Source of the DNA: Gemmatimonadota bacterium
GTDB taxonomy: Bacteria; Gemmatimonadota; Gemmatimonadetes; Longimicrobiales; Gaopeijiaceae
Assembly (NCBI GenBank): GCA_027623325.1
Contig: JAQBXY010000004.1
Location: 1-64,000, forward strand
Reading direction: 5' to 3'
DNA: 64,000 nucleotides
Positions 63,102 through 64,000 of this stretch are shown here, in pieces. Each line of letters begins with the position of its first letter. Positions within the stretch are counted from its first letter, which is position 1. The notes beneath the pieces were generated by a model, which worked only from the letters and a program-made list of their open reading frames with translations, was not told the origin of the DNA and searched no databases. A program made the translations under genes and the position numbers.

Positions 63102-63370
63102 CCGGCCAATCTGTCTCTCGGGTGGGAGCGGGGGAAGGCGTCCCACCGACGCACCGGAGCGTCCCGTAACCGGACGGCGGCCCACTCGGGCGGCGCCCCG
63201 GCAAGATCGGCCCTAACACCATGAGGTACAGCGATTTACATCAGCGATCCCGAGTTGGCACGACCCCTGCCTCTGTTGGCTCCGGGACGGAGACCGACGG
63301 CGGTGGCCCCGGTGGGACGACGACGACGTGGGGAACGGCCACCGCCTCGGGCCGCGGACAGGGAGTGTGG

Positions 63371-63562
63371 ATGACCAAGACCATGGGAAGCGGCGAGTTC
63401 CACGGAGCGCGGCGAGAGACTCTTCGTCTCGCGAACGACGCGGTGCCGATTTCTGCGATCGCGCTCAGCACCGGCTTCAGCGACCAAGCACACTTCACCC
63501 GGCGATTCAAGGAAGCCACGGGCTTCTCACCCGGGGCGTACCGAAGAGTCACGCGCGGTTGA
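63371..63562 (+). pseudogene. C-terminal remnant of an AraC-family regulator
   Basis: Only the second helix-turn-helix of AraC/XylS regulators is present: T-L-R-L-A-N-D-A-V-P-I-S-A-I-A-L, then G-F-S-D-Q-A-H-F-T-R-R-F-K. The first HTH and any ligand domain are missing; the open frame upstream to 63221 is a low-complexity Gly/Thr-rich stretch without similarity. It may be a degenerate gene or a fragment left by deletion. The 185 bases before it, after the AddA-like gene, contain nothing else recognisable. Confidence 0.55.
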
Positions 63563-64000
63563 GGTCGTACTTCATGATCCGTCCGTGTGGGCCGTCGCGG
63601 TCACGTTCGAGTTCGAAGACGTCCCCCTCCGGACCGCACGCTGCATCGAGGTGAGCACGAATACGCGCGTGCTCTGAGGCCGAGAGCGTGCACGAGAACG
63701 CCCTCGCGTTCTCGTTCATCTGCCCTATACGGGTCGCCCCGACGATCACACTCGCTACCCGAGGCTGATCCAGTACGAACCGAAGCGCCATCGTCGAGAG
63801 CGCGACCTCCTGCGACGCAGCGATGTCGGACAACTCCTGCAGGAGCGCCTGGTACGGCTCCCACCCCCCAAACTCGTCGATCATGAGTCGGTACTTCACC
63901 AACGACCGGTTGGAGTGGTGGTTTGGCTCGGCCGCACCGAGCCATCGTTCCGACAGAAACCCTCCCGCGATGGCACCGAAGGCCAGAAGCCAGGTGTCGT
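63549..64000 (-). CDS. aldo/keto reductase, partial (N terminus beyond the window)
   Basis: The frame is open to the window edge. It contains L-A-F-G-A-I-A-G-G-F-L-S-E-R-W-L-G, then F-G-G-W, a long helix, and V-A-S-V-I-V-G-A-T-R, which is the NADP-binding region of aldo/keto reductases. The catalytic Tyr and Lys would be farther upstream, outside the window. The family reduces aldehydes and ketones with NADPH. The C terminus overlaps the end of the AraC remnant by 14 bases (63549-63562). Confidence 0.9.
   Translation of the reverse strand, partial: DTWLLAFGAIAGGFLSERWLGAAEPNHHSNRSLVKYRLMIDEFGGWEPYQALLQELSDIAASQEVALSTMALRFVLDQPRVASVIVGATRIGQMNENARAFSCTLSASEHARIRAHLDAACGPEGDVFELERDRDGPHGRIMKYDLNRA

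Noticed and set aside
1-64000. tRNA or rRNA genes, CRISPR arrays, insertion sequences, prophage or integrase genes
   Set aside because: No T-loop/acceptor pattern, repeat-spacer array, transposase or integrase motif was seen anywhere in the window.

Overview
The window is 64 kb of GC-rich DNA (roughly two thirds G+C by eye) from a Gram-negative bacterium. The Mla lipid-transport operon, a BamA-like surface-antigen barrel, TonB/carboxypeptidase-regulatory proteins, several lipoproteins and signal peptides ending in A-x-A/Q all imply an outer membrane. PadR paired with an ADOP-type double FtsX permease, a DUF5916 protein, a VPS10-like Asp-box propeller, a CRTAC1 protein and FlgO/TPR proteins fit Gemmatimonadota best, with Acidobacteriota as the alternative. 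This placement is an inference from gene content; there is no rRNA, tRNA, phage, IS or CRISPR in the window.

Layout. 0.3-3.6 kb: metal (probably zinc) uptake, with an outer-membrane barrel, a ZnuA-type binding protein and a ZnuB-type permease but no ATPase between them. 3.6-11.6 kb: housekeeping genes, namely endonuclease IV, a small unknown protein followed by a hairpin-rich stretch and a strong intrinsic terminator, fumarase C, two divergent short-chain dehydrogenases, thioredoxin reductase and a thioredoxin-reductase-like ferredoxin reductase. 11.7-16.4 kb: an mlaE-mlaF-mlaD-Nudix-AI-2E-type transporter operon with four-base overlaps. 16.5-23.1 kb: site-2 protease, Rho, a phosphoribosyltransferase, a DAK2-DegV (FakA-FakB-like) fusion and an MshEN-receiver fusion. 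23.2-27.3 kb: a DUF5916 outer-membrane protein and a FlgO/TPR gene broken by one in-frame amber codon.

27.4-31.2 kb is the most interesting part. A compact minus-strand run holds thyX, a radical SAM/SPASM-like protein, a metallophosphoesterase-like protein with substituted metal-ligand motifs and a one-domain asparaginase-like protein. Directly upstream of thyX is an AhpD-like gene whose reading frame contains an in-frame UGA exactly where the second active-site cysteine belongs. A 6-bp hairpin at the position expected of a bacterial SECIS follows. I read this as a candidate selenoprotein.

31.2-64 kb: a decayed TonB-type gene, a small zinc-finger membrane protein, a surface-antigen barrel, a malonyl/acyl-CoA synthetase coupled to a sodium-solute symporter, a three-repeat winged-helix-like membrane protein, twin lipoproteins, a VPS10/cyclophilin/NamZ operon, PadR with its inverted-repeat operator and ADOP permease, LtrA, a second amber-interrupted gene (PorT-like barrel), nitroreductase, a permease/aminotransferase pair, a CRTAC1 lipoprotein, an AddA-like helicase-nuclease without a visible AddB, an AraC remnant and the start-less end of an aldo/keto reductase.

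Three genes carry an in-frame stop (one UGA, two UAG). TAG is also the normal terminator of many intact genes here, so general amber recoding is unlikely and sequencing or assembly error must be kept in mind for all three.
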